From Treponema sp. (GTDB lineage Bacteria > Spirochaetota > Spirochaetia > Treponematales > Breznakiellaceae): a DNA stretch of 9,201 nucleotides. Positions 1 to 6,329 of the stretch are shown piece after piece. Where the stretch lies: contig JAIROB010000033.1 in assembly GCA_031257695.1 (NCBI GenBank), positions 1 to 9,201 of the forward strand, written 5' to 3'. The first letter of the stretch is position 1; every line of letters starts with the position of its first letter. The position numbers were made by a program, and so were the translations under genes. The notes beneath the pieces are model-generated. The model had not been told where the DNA came from. It worked only from the letters and a program-made list of their open reading frames with translations, and did no database searches.

Positions 1-427
1 ACTACGAGGAGATGGAGGAATTTGGACGGTTAAAGCTGGATTTTTTCAAGACCTTTCTTGAGATGCCGAATGGGGCGCCGGATGAGTCGGTGTTTCGGCG
101 GGTATTGCAGTGTCTGAACCCGTATCAACTGAAAGAGGGGCTGGAAAACTGGCTTTTAGACATCAAACTGCGGACCAAAGGAGAGGAGGATGCGGCCCGT
201 CTGGTGAACATAGAGGGAAAGACGATGGATGCTGGACATTGTGTTTCGGGAAGACGAGCGCCGGGTAAGAACGGGGAATGCGGCGCTGAATCTGAATATA
301 CTGCGGAAACTGGCGCTGCGCCGGTTGCGAAAAATGACGATGGAAAAGGCGGGTCAGCGCGAAACGCCGTATGATGCATGCGGCCCTCAATGAGGATTTC
401 CTGTATCAGGCTTTATTTGCGGAGTAA
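1..427 (+). pseudogene. ISAs1-family transposase, internally deleted and frameshifted remnant
   Basis: The first reading frame (codons from base 3, running in from outside the window) gives EEFGRLKLDFFKTFLEMPNG, then a stretch ending LVNIEGKTM near base 228. This is the conserved N-terminal part of ISAs1 (H-repeat) transposases, including the motif usually read as IDGKT. From base 232 the frame changes and reads LDIVFREDERRVRTGNAAL and then LNILRKLALRRLRK, which is the family's C-terminal part. A second frame change near 371-391 gives the tail LNEDFLYQALFAE, stopping at TAA 425-427. Compared with intact members of about 370 residues, roughly 180 codons between the GKT motif and the LDIVFRED motif are missing, and with them most of the DDE catalytic core. 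The gene cannot make an active transposase. Bases 428 to about 461 are probably the right end of the element, but I could not confirm a terminal repeat. Confidence 0.85.
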
Positions 428-461
428 ACGCCGATGCCCTGCCGATTTTAGCCTATGCATT

Positions 462-641
462 GCGCTTCGGCCGGATAATGCCGACTCCTATAACGGGCGG
501 GGGTTTGTTTATGGAAAGAAGGGCGACTATGACCGCGCAATAGAGGACTTTGACCGGGCGATAGAGCTTGATCCGTCTTGCAGCGCCGCGTACCAAAACC
601 GGCAGCTTGCCTACCGCAAAAAGATCGAGCCCTCCGCCTAA
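462..641 (+). pseudogene. Tail of a TPR-repeat protein, 5' truncated
   Basis: The frame reads ALRPDNADSYNGRGFVYGKK, then GDYDRAIEDFDRAIELDPSC, and ends with KKIEPSA at TAA 639-641. This is one good tetratricopeptide repeat plus the start of another: the DNADSYNGRG turn, the GDYDRAIEDFDRAIELDP helix pair, and the next helix AAYQNRQLAYRKK. TPRs are protein-binding helical scaffolds. The frame stays open upstream to 378, but that part is out-of-frame transposase sequence, so the ATG at 378 is not a credible start, and no ribosome site is visible. I infer that the IS element or a later deletion removed the 5' part of a larger TPR gene. It could still be translated as a small fusion, but nothing supports that. 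Confidence 0.65.
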
Positions 642-672
642 CCCCTTCTCCCCACTGCCCCGCGACCCAAGG

Positions 673-844
673 CCCCTATGGGCCCGCTTTAAGACGGCAC
701 GGGGACGCACACCCACTGTGTAATGGGGGTGTCCGTTGGAAAAACACGGGAGGGGCCTGCGGAGGGCCCCGTGTTTTTCCAACGAACAGGACCCCCGGAC
801 AAAGTCCCAGTGCGTCCCCGTTAACCCAACCGGGCCCATAGGGG
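673..844. repeat. 172-base nested inverted-repeat element (possible MITE/REP-like unit or bidirectional terminator)
   Basis: Several arms pair in order around a central loop. Bases 673-686 are a perfect 14-bp match to the reverse complement of 831-844. TTAA 689-692 pairs with 821-824, 700-710 (11 bp) with 810-820, and 725-730 with 791-796. The central stem 734-750 is a perfect 17-bp match to 768-784, with a 17-base loop. The inner stem contains GGAAAAACACGGG. The element lies downstream of the TPR remnant and ends 7 bases before the stop codon of the convergent GRE gene, so its transcript would fold from either side. Its size and symmetry suit a non-autonomous mobile or palindromic repeat. 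No ORF inside looks real. Confidence 0.8.
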
Positions 845-851
845 ACGCTCT

Positions 852-3341
852 TTACAGGGCCTGCTCGGTGCGGGTGATGAAGTCGTTCTGATTGGCTTCG
901 CTCATGCTGATAAAATAGGTGGAAAATCCGGCGATGCGGACGATCAGGTCCTTGTATTTTTCAGGATGCTTCTTGGCGTCGTGGAGTTTGGCGGTGTCCA
1001 CCACATTGAACTGTACCTGCATACCGTCCAGGTCAAAGTAGGCGTTGATAAGGTGCTGCAGTTTTTCCGCTCCCTCGTCGCCGAAGACCGATGTCGGGGT
1101 AAAGCGGATGTTGAGCTGATCGCCGTTGGATAGCGCCCGGTGGGGCAGCTTCGCGGCGCTTCGCAAATACGCGGTGGGGCCTTTTTTGTCAAACCCCTGC
1201 CGGGAGGAAATAGCGTCCGCGATGGGTTCGCCCGCTTTTCTGCCGTCCGGGGTGGCGCCGAGCATCATGCCCATAAAGACGTTGGCCGTCATGGTAAAGG
1301 TGCCGCCGGAGAAATGCCCCCGGGCGCCCGTCGCTGCCGCCATCTTTTTGGCAAAAAGCCCCAAAGCCCAGGAAGCAAGCTCGTCCACCTCGTCAATATC
1401 GTTGCCGTAATGGGGAACCTCGTTAATAATCTTCTGCCGCAGTTCCTCCGCGCCCTGCCAGTCGTTCATAACCGCGTCGAAGAAAACCTTCTTGTCCACC
1501 GACTTCTCGTCGAAACAGAGTTTTTTGATCGCCATAAGGCTGTCCGCGACGTTGGCGGTTCCGCAGGCGGTCATGCCCGTGCGATTGTACTTGGCGCCCC
1601 CTTCCAGAACATCCCTGCCCTTTTCCAGACAGCCCTCCATCATGGAGGATGCCACCACACAGGGGAAATTCTGGGCGTAGACCATCTCGAACATATTGGC
1701 GTAGCTCACGTTCCAGTCCAAAAGGTACTGCATCTGCGCTTCAAAGGCGTCCCGAAACTCCTGGAAGGTCTCCATCTCGTAGAGCATTTTGTTGGGCAGC
1801 GCCGGCTTCCGGGTCTGGGGATTCACCCCGCCGTTCATGGTTATAAGTATCACATTGGCCATGTTCCAGATCGATTCCGCCCCGGTCAGGCCGCAGGCGG
1901 GCCATTCATTGCCGGTGCCCGCGGGCTCCACACAGCCCACAATGCTGTAGTTGCAGGCGTCTTCCCGGGTAAAGCCAATATCCATCAGGGCCTTGATAAT
2001 CACCTCGTCATTCTGAATCTGGGGAATGCCGCCGCAGACCTTGCTGGACTCGATGCCCAGGCGCCAGATCTCCCTGGGGGTGTTCTTGTGGGTCCGCAGG
2101 GCCACGGTAGGATCCGGCAGCTTGATCCGGCCATAGGTTTGCAGGAGGCAGTAGGTTACCGGGGTGCTGTCGTCGGATCCGTCGGCTTTGCACCCGCCCA
2201 GGGTAAGGTTGATCCCCGCAGTGGGGGTAAGGCCGTTATAAATGGAAGAATAAATGCTCTGCCCCTGGGCCGCAAGCTCCACGATGCGCTGGTTGCTTAT
2301 CCCGAAACCGGGAAGCACGATGATGTCGCTGATCTTCAAAATGAAGGCGTCGCTGTATTCCTGGGCCAGTTCCTGGGAAATCGTCCCCTCCTCCAACTGC
2401 TTTTGTAAGAGGTGTCCCGTGTACTTGTCCACCCGGCCAATGGACTGCCCGTGCTGCTGGGCATCGGTGGAGAGGCAGAGTTGGTAGAACAGAATCGCCT
2501 GTAAACCTTCCCAGTAGGTCCGCGCCGGATTTTCCATGATCCAGTCCAGGGAGTCCGCCATACGCAGCAGTTCCGCAGCGCGTTCGCCGCTCTGCCCCGC
2601 CGCCTTTTCCCGGCAGGCCGCCGCGTAACGCTTGGAAAGGATCATGGCGCCATCAGCAATACGGATCATGGCGGCATAGAAGGCGTGGGATTTGGCGGCA
2701 TCCCCGAAGACCCTGCCCCGCTGGGCATCCAGCTTTGCCTGCGCCTGCCGCTTCACCTCGCCGAAGCCCGTGTTTACCACCTTGTCGAAGTTGGCGACAT
2801 AGTGGCCCTGGGGCATTCCCGACACGCCGAAGTAAAACGGGTCTTTGGGGCCGCTGCCGACCAGATAACCGTTCCCCGCAGCCTCCCAAAAATCATCGGT
2901 CAACGCGCCTTCGACCATCATGGCGATGGTCTTGTCCTTCCAGAAATCGTAAGCATCCCGCAGTACCTCTCTTTGATCGTCGCTCATGTACACCGAATCG
3001 CCGGACTGCCAGGCTTTCTTGAAGTTTTCGTCGCTGTCCTCCACCACCGCGGGGATCCACTTGCAGTTCCACTCCACATAGGGGCTCAGGCTGCGCTCAT
3101 CCGGCCCCGGGGAACCTACAAAAATATCGTCGTCAAAGACATTAATAGCGCGGTTTTGGCACCAGGCGAGAAAAGCGCCGGCCCTTTTCAACACAGGCAG
3201 CTCGTTTTGGTGCGCCTTGTAATAGTCGGTGTAAATCTTTGTCCGCTCCGTGTTAATAGTCATATTCCGGCCGCTGGTGAATGCATCCCGTTTTGTCCGA
3301 ATAGCTTTAATCCGGTCCGTTATGGGCACAAATTGAAACAT
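852..3341 (-). CDS. Glycyl radical enzyme, formate C-acetyltransferase/glycerol dehydratase family, substrate unknown
   Basis: The 829-residue length is normal for the family. The N-terminal PFL-like barrel covers about residues 5-680 and the glycyl radical domain about 700-829. The thiyl-radical motif is SIVGCVEPAGTG, with Cys470 and the general-base Glu472. The glycyl radical motif is VRIAGFSTYF, with Gly805, near the C-terminus as expected. True pyruvate formate-lyase has two adjacent cysteines, absent here, so this should be a dehydratase, lyase or decarboxylase type enzyme. His180 (QGHYVANF) and His297 (QQHGQSIGRVDKY) appear to match active-site histidines of glycerol dehydratase, but a serine after the second is replaced by Gly298. 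That alignment is from memory. The ATG at 3341 is preceded by AAGGAGG at 3346-3352, which fixes the start. The activase needed to install the radical is the divergent neighbour. The enzyme would be cytoplasmic and oxygen-sensitive. Candidates I cannot separate are diol or hydroxyproline dehydratase, C-S lyase and arylacetate decarboxylase. Confidence 0.93.
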   Translation of the reverse strand: MFQFVPITDRIKAIRTKRDAFTSGRNMTINTERTKIYTDYYKAHQNELPVLKRAGAFLAWCQNRAINVFDDDIFVGSPGPDERSLSPYVEWNCKWIPAVVEDSDENFKKAWQSGDSVYMSDDQREVLRDAYDFWKDKTIAMMVEGALTDDFWEAAGNGYLVGSGPKDPFYFGVSGMPQGHYVANFDKVVNTGFGEVKRQAQAKLDAQRGRVFGDAAKSHAFYAAMIRIADGAMILSKRYAAACREKAAGQSGERAAELLRMADSLDWIMENPARTYWEGLQAILFYQLCLSTDAQQHGQSIGRVDKYTGHLLQKQLEEGTISQELAQEYSDAFILKISDIIVLPGFGISNQRIVELAAQGQSIYSSIYNGLTPTAGINLTLGGCKADGSDDSTPVTYCLLQTYGRIKLPDPTVALRTHKNTPREIWRLGIESSKVCGGIPQIQNDEVIIKALMDIGFTREDACNYSIVGCVEPAGTGNEWPACGLTGAESIWNMANVILITMNGGVNPQTRKPALPNKMLYEMETFQEFRDAFEAQMQYLLDWNVSYANMFEMVYAQNFPCVVASSMMEGCLEKGRDVLEGGAKYNRTGMTACGTANVADSLMAIKKLCFDEKSVDKKVFFDAVMNDWQGAEELRQKIINEVPHYGNDIDEVDELASWALGLFAKKMAAATGARGHFSGGTFTMTANVFMGMMLGATPDGRKAGEPIADAISSRQGFDKKGPTAYLRSAAKLPHRALSNGDQLNIRFTPTSVFGDEGAEKLQHLINAYFDLDGMQVQFNVVDTAKLHDAKKHPEKYKDLIVRIAGFSTYFISMSEANQNDFITRTEQAL

Positions 3342-3360
3342 AGGTCCTCCTTGAGAAATA

Positions 3361-3375
3361 TATCCTCTGATGATA
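3361..3375. promoter_or_regulatory. Imperfect 15-base dyad at the predicted GRE transcription start
   Basis: TATCCTCTGATGATA agrees with its own reverse complement at 12 of 15 positions (TATC-TC-GA-GATA). It sits directly downstream of the predicted -10 element of the minus-strand promoter and upstream of the ribosome site, where a repressor would block initiation. A regulator binding here is an inference, and no regulator gene is visible in the window. Confidence 0.3.
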
Positions 3376-3403
3376 GTATACCATGAGTTTTGACGGAATG
3401 CAA
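3375..3403 (-). promoter_or_regulatory. Predicted sigma-70 type promoter of the GRE gene
   Basis: On the minus strand the -10 is TATACT (bases 3380-3375, five of six consensus positions). A weak -35, TTGCAT (3403-3398), lies exactly 17 bases upstream. The start would fall near 3368, leaving a leader of about 25 bases that carries AAGGAGG. For the divergent activase a TTGACG occurs at 3390-3395, but I see no suitable -10 for it. Confidence 0.5.
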
Positions 3404-3444
3404 AAGGATTTTTTGAGCGAAGAATCTTAACGTATGGAGGCGAT

Positions 3445-4395
3445 ATGGGAACCCTTACCGGAAAAACCTATGACATTCAGGGTTTCAGCGTACAGGACGG
3501 GCCCGGAATCCGCACCACCGTGTTCCTGAAGGGCTGCCCGCTTCGCTGCCCCTGGTGCCACAGCCCGGAATCCCAGGTTTTTAAAACGGAGCTCAATTGG
3601 ATGAGCATGAAGTGTCCCGGAACGGACGAGTGCGGGCGCTGCCTGGATGTCTGCCCCAGGGGCGCCATCGCCAGGGGCCCGGAAGAACAGGGCCTTTCGG
3701 GGGACCCTGTCCGTTTCCCCGATGTGGACAAGTCCCTCTGCGACGACTGCGGCCGTTGCGCCGCGGCCTGCATTTACACGGCCCTCTACCTCTGCGGCTC
3801 CGACCAAACCCTGGACGAAGTGATGGACCGGATCCTGCGGGACAGGCCCTTCTTCGACCGTTCCGGCGGCGGCATTACCATTTCCGGCGGGGAGTGCCTC
3901 TGCCAGCCGGACTTTACCCTGGGACTGCTCCGGAGATGCAAAGACGCGGGCATACACACCGCCCTGGACACCACCGGCTATGTCAAGTGGGATACCGTAG
4001 CCTCCGTCCTTCCCTATACGGACCTTTTTCTCTACGACCTCAAGTGCATGGACAGCGCCCTCCATAAACAGGTTATCGGAGTCCCCAACGAGCTGATCCT
4101 GGAAAATGCCCAAAGGATAGCCCAAGCCGGAGGCCGCTTTTGGATCCGAATCCCCGTCATACCCGGCTTTAACGAAACCGAAGCCCACTTTGCCCGCTAC
4201 GGGGATTTTCTTGCCCCCCTGCAAGGATCCGTGGACATTGTGCAGCTCCTTCCCTATCATTCCCTGGGCCTTTCCAAACACGACCGCCTTTTAAAGCGGG
4301 AAAAGCTCTTTGTCGCCAAGCCCCCCGCGGATTCCCTCATGGAGGCGCGCAAAGAACAACTGCTGGGCTACGGCTTAAACGTGCGGATCCATTAG
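3445..4395 (+). CDS. Glycyl radical enzyme activating enzyme (radical SAM, two ferredoxin-type clusters)
   Basis: This 316-residue protein makes a 5'-deoxyadenosyl radical from S-adenosylmethionine and abstracts a hydrogen from the glycine of its partner, presumably Gly805 of the divergent GRE. It opens with the activase signature YDIQGFSVQDGPGIRTTVFL. The radical-SAM cluster motif CPLRCPWC follows, with Cys31, Cys35 and Cys38. An inserted ferredoxin-like domain carries two 4Fe-4S sets, Cys57/63/66/70 and Cys99/102/105/109. The SAM-binding motif is SGGE at 147-150, followed by Cys151 where proline is common; I recall such variants in the family. The conserved LYDLK is at 196-200. The extra clusters fit activases of non-PFL GREs rather than the short PflA. 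A GGAGG at 3436-3440 precedes the ATG by four bases. The gene is transcribed away from its partner instead of following it. It ends about 20 bases before IS5-like debris. Confidence 0.95.
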   Translation: MGTLTGKTYDIQGFSVQDGPGIRTTVFLKGCPLRCPWCHSPESQVFKTELNWMSMKCPGTDECGRCLDVCPRGAIARGPEEQGLSGDPVRFPDVDKSLCDDCGRCAAACIYTALYLCGSDQTLDEVMDRILRDRPFFDRSGGGITISGGECLCQPDFTLGLLRRCKDAGIHTALDTTGYVKWDTVASVLPYTDLFLYDLKCMDSALHKQVIGVPNELILENAQRIAQAGGRFWIRIPVIPGFNETEAHFARYGDFLAPLQGSVDIVQLLPYHSLGLSKHDRLLKREKLFVAKPPADSLMEARKEQLLGYGLNVRIH

Positions 4396-4416
4396 GGCCT
4401 GCGCATTACACCGCTT

Positions 4417-4566
4417 TAGGCAAGAAACTATCGCCAACAGGAAGTTGAGGTTTGTCACTCCTGGATAAACCGTTTCCGTAAACTGCTGGTCAGGTTTGAA
4501 AAACTCGCTTCTTCATATAAAGGCTTGCTTTTCTTTGCTTGCGCTTTTATTCGCAGGCGGGTTTAA
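4417..4566 (+). pseudogene. IS5-family transposase, C-terminal remnant
   Basis: After an in-frame TAG at 4417-4419 the frame reads ARNYRQQEVEVCHSWINRFR, then KLLVRFEKLASSYKGLLFFA, and ends with CAFIRRRV at TAA 4564-4566. The pattern VEVCHSWINRFRKLLVRFEK matches the C-terminal end of IS5-type transposases, which includes the glutamate of the catalytic DDE triad (here the EVEV glutamate is the candidate). Nothing of the N-terminal two thirds is present: the activase coding sequence begins just upstream. This is a dead fragment with no start codon or ribosome site. Together with the ISAs1 remnant at the other end of the GRE module it marks a mobile-DNA border. Confidence 0.75.
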
Positions 4567-4585
4567 TACCCAAGAACCCGCCTGC
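4553..4585. repeat. Strong hairpin overlapping the IS5-like stop codon
   Basis: GCAGGCGGGTT (4553-4563) and AACCCGCCTGC (4575-4585) are perfect 11-bp inverted repeats around an 11-base loop. The transposase stop codon TAA lies at the start of the loop. No T-run follows, so it is not a classical terminator. It may protect the element from outside transcription or simply be part of the IS end. Confidence 0.6.
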
Positions 4586-4653
4586 CGGCGGGGGAGCCTC
4601 TGGGGCGGTTTTGAATCGGCTAACATATTGGTTTGTGGGGGTATTAAACCCGC
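4557..4653. repeat. 15-bp inverted repeats bounding a 97-base block, possible IS end
   Basis: GCGGGTTTAATACCC at 4557-4571 recurs exactly in inverted orientation at 4639-4653. The left copy overlaps the end of the IS5-like transposase remnant, where a terminal repeat would be expected. The pair may be the terminal repeat plus the end of a second, inverted copy. The alternative pairing with 4575-4585 uses the same left arm. Confidence 0.5.
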
Positions 4654-4897
4654 ATAAAATCCATACCTATCAGAACCAACCATACCCCGTCCGCTCTGCG
4701 GCGGGGTTGGTTGATTGCTTTCCGCAAGGCAAATGTTATTTAGGGATAAGTTCTAAGTCGGGATGACAAAAATCAGCAAAAAAATTAAGGGACAAGGACG
4801 AGGCGGCCCTTCGCCGGCAAGCGATCTTGCGCGGCTCTTATTTGTATTTCCTGGAGCGGTCATTTGTGTTATATTTGAAATACACATTGGAGGTTGT
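4567..4897. other. Non-coding stretch between IS5 debris and the next operon
   Basis: No convincing gene is present. Besides the repeats listed, there is a hairpin at 4684-4707: ACCCCG pairs with CGGGGT, one T bulges, and CCGC pairs with GCGG around a TCT loop. Flanking AACCAA (4674-4679) and TTGGTT (4707-4712) can extend it partly. Bases 4713-4840 show no feature I recognise. The composition looks more AT-rich than the flanking genes, as expected for inserted or decayed DNA. Confidence 0.5.
4847..4886 (+). promoter_or_regulatory. Possible promoter of the 4898 operon with a TGTGT-N12-ACACA dyad
   Basis: A -10-like TATATT lies at 4870-4875, about 22 bases before the start codon at 4898, with only a weak -35 (TTTCCT, 4847-4852) at 17-base spacing. 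TGTGT at 4865-4869 and ACACA at 4882-4886 form a short dyad overlapping the -10. The position fits the first gene of the operon, but the match is weak. Confidence 0.3.
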
Positions 4898-5290
4898 ATG
4901 ACATTTGGCGAAAGAATGAAGGAACTTCTGGAACAGAGCGCCGTGGTTTCCAGGGAGTTTGTGGCCAAGGCCGGGGAAAAAGCCCAGGATTGGGGCAGCC
5001 GGGGACTGGAGGCGTCGAAGGAATTCGCCGTCAAAGCGGGGGCCAAGGCACAGGAACTGGGCGAGGCCGGGGTCCTCAAGCTGGAGATAAAGCAGTTTGA
5101 AGCTCAGGGACGGAAACTTATGGGCCGTCTTGGAACGGAGGTGTATAGCCGTTTTTCCGATGGGGGAGCGGATCATGTTTCCCGGGACGAACCCGCGGTG
5201 GGCGCCATCCTTGCGGAAATTGCCATGGTAAAAGAAGCCATTGAAAAACGAGAGGAGGATCTGCAAAAGCGGAAAGGCGCCCGCGCCTAA
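4898..5290 (+). CDS. Hypothetical helical protein with a duplicated 22-residue unit
   Basis: I do not recognise a named family, though I recall similar conserved hypothetical proteins in treponemes. From the ATG at 4898, which has GGAGG at 4889-4893, the product is 130 residues. A longer form from 4763 would have no ribosome site and an unlike N-terminus, so it is rejected. Residues 18-39 (SREFVAKAGEKAQDWGSRGL and two more) and 40-61 (SKEFAVKAGAKAQELGEAGV and two more) are a tandem duplication of an alanine/lysine-rich amphipathic helix. The second half, LEIKQFEAQGRKLMGRLGTE and onward, is also helical and ends in a charged coil (EAIEKREEDLQKRK). There is no signal peptide or membrane segment. 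The repeats recall LEA-like or apolipoprotein-like helices, so membrane or surface association is possible but speculative. It is followed after 29 bases by the pseudouridine synthase gene. Confidence 0.8.
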   Translation: MTFGERMKELLEQSAVVSREFVAKAGEKAQDWGSRGLEASKEFAVKAGAKAQELGEAGVLKLEIKQFEAQGRKLMGRLGTEVYSRFSDGGADHVSRDEPAVGAILAEIAMVKEAIEKREEDLQKRKGARA

Positions 5291-5319
5291 GCGCTTTTTC
5301 CGGGATCCCATGGCGGGCT

Positions 5320-6306
5320 ATGGTCAAACCCATAACGCTTACCGCGGCGGCCGGCGACGAGGGCCGCCGCCTGGACCGGATACTCCGTAAAGCCCTGCCG
5401 GATATGCCCCTCTCCGCCATCCACAGCCTGTTGCGGAAGGGCCGGGTCCTGGTGGACGGCGTTCCGGAAAAGGGCGCCTGCCGGGTCCGGGCCGGCGCGG
5501 CGATACAAATTCCCTTTGACGGGGGCGGGACCGGCGTTTCCGGGGAAAAACGCAGGGCTCTCAATGGAGCGCCGAATTCGGACTTACCTGAGCTGCAGAT
5601 ACTGTGGGAAGACGCGGATTTTCTTGTCCTGAATAAACCGGCTGGACTGGCGGTTCACGGATCGGTTGCCGGTTCCACGGAGAGCCTGGAAACCCTGGCG
5701 CGCGCTTACCTTGCGCCAAAGCTTCCCCCCTCCCTATCGTTTAAGCCCGGCCCCCTGCACCGCCTGGACAAGCCCACCAGCGGGATCATCTTCTTTTCCA
5801 AAAGCCTCGATGGAGCGCGGAGTTTCAGCGCCCTGCTTCGGGAACGGCGCGTCCACAAAACCTACCTGGCGCTGCTGGAGGGCGCCCTCCGCGGGGACGA
5901 AACCTGGGAGGATGTTCTGGTCAGGGATCGGGAACTGGGGAAAAGTTTCGCTTCCCGCGGCGGAGTCCCCGCAAGCGGCGGGGATGCCCCCAGGGAAGCG
6001 CTGACCAGGGTCTGTCCCCTGGCCGCCTCCGGAACAGGCGCGGTCACCCTGGCCAGGCTGGAAATAGACACCGGCCGCACCCACCAGATCCGCGTCCAGG
6101 CCGCGGCCCACGGCCATCCCCTGGCGGGGGATCGCAAATACGGCGGCGCCCCGCAGAAGGGCGGTTTCCTGCTCCACGCCCGTTCCCTGGAGCTGCCCGG
6201 CCAAACCCTCCCCGGGCTGCCCCGGCGCCTGGACGCGCCCCTGCCGGAGTATTTCAGAAAACGGATTGAGGGACTGTTCGGAGCCGCCTTCGCGGGGAGC
6301 TTGTAA
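5320..6306 (+). CDS. RluA-family pseudouridine synthase with N-terminal S4 domain
   Basis: The 328-residue protein would isomerise uridine to pseudouridine in structured RNA, most likely 23S rRNA as in RluC/RluD, in the cytoplasm. An S4 RNA-binding domain spans about residues 10-66 (RRLDRILRKALPDMPLSAIH, then KGRVLVDGVP). The catalytic domain starts with LWEDADFLVLNKPAGLAVHG. It contains the signature GPLHRLDKPTSGIIFFSKS, in which Asp150 is the expected nucleophile. HKTYLALLEG and the substrate-site motif DTGRTHQIRVQAAAHGHPLA at 250-269 follow, then GDRKYGG. All core motifs are intact. The HRLDKPTSG version, with KPT where RET or RDT is common, and a glycine/alanine-rich insert near 212-224 are minor oddities. 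The exact rRNA site cannot be told from sequence alone. The ATG at 5320 has only a weak purine-rich stretch upstream, so coupling to the preceding gene is likely. Confidence 0.93.
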   Translation: MVKPITLTAAAGDEGRRLDRILRKALPDMPLSAIHSLLRKGRVLVDGVPEKGACRVRAGAAIQIPFDGGGTGVSGEKRRALNGAPNSDLPELQILWEDADFLVLNKPAGLAVHGSVAGSTESLETLARAYLAPKLPPSLSFKPGPLHRLDKPTSGIIFFSKSLDGARSFSALLRERRVHKTYLALLEGALRGDETWEDVLVRDRELGKSFASRGGVPASGGDAPREALTRVCPLAASGTGAVTLARLEIDTGRTHQIRVQAAAHGHPLAGDRKYGGAPQKGGFLLHARSLELPGQTLPGLPRRLDAPLPEYFRKRIEGLFGAAFAGSL

Positions 6307-6329
6307 GCTGTAAAGGCTCCTTCTATAAT
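6301..6329 (+). promoter_or_regulatory. Near-consensus promoter overlapping the start of the P-loop/Asp23 gene
   Basis: TTGTAA (6301-6306) and TATAAT (6324-6329) are separated by exactly 17 bases; the -10 is a perfect consensus. A transcript would begin near 6336-6337, which coincides with an in-frame ATG at 6337-6339 (Met4 of the annotated protein). It could therefore be a leaderless or almost leaderless message. The match may be chance, because the genes on both sides are closely spaced. Confidence 0.4.

Noticed and set aside
391..393. In-frame TGA in the transposase C-terminal frame as a recoding site
   Set aside because: The neighbouring frame continues the family sequence after it, so a simple frameshift in a pseudogene explains it.
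453..841. Overlapping short frames on both strands across the TPR tail and palindrome
   Set aside because: They cross the inverted repeat and show no recognisable domain or ribosome site.
673..844. Retron msr/msd or CRISPR-related structure
   Set aside because: There is no reverse transcriptase, no cas gene and no direct-repeat/spacer pattern in the window.
1140..2408. Long plus-strand open frame (422 codons) opposite the GRE gene
   Set aside because: It lies fully antisense to a well-conserved enzyme, has no family motif, and is explained by GC-rich codon bias.
852..3341. Annotation as pyruvate formate-lyase
   Set aside because: The thiyl motif is GCVEP with one cysteine and a glutamate, not the paired cysteines of pyruvate formate-lyase.
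3427..4281. Minus-strand open frame (284 codons) opposite the activase
   Set aside because: The plus strand encodes intact radical-SAM motifs over the same bases; the antisense product is low-complexity.
4539..4766. 75-codon plus-strand frame after the IS5-like remnant
   Set aside because: It begins inside the transposase remnant in another frame, runs through the hairpins, and has no ribosome site or known motif.
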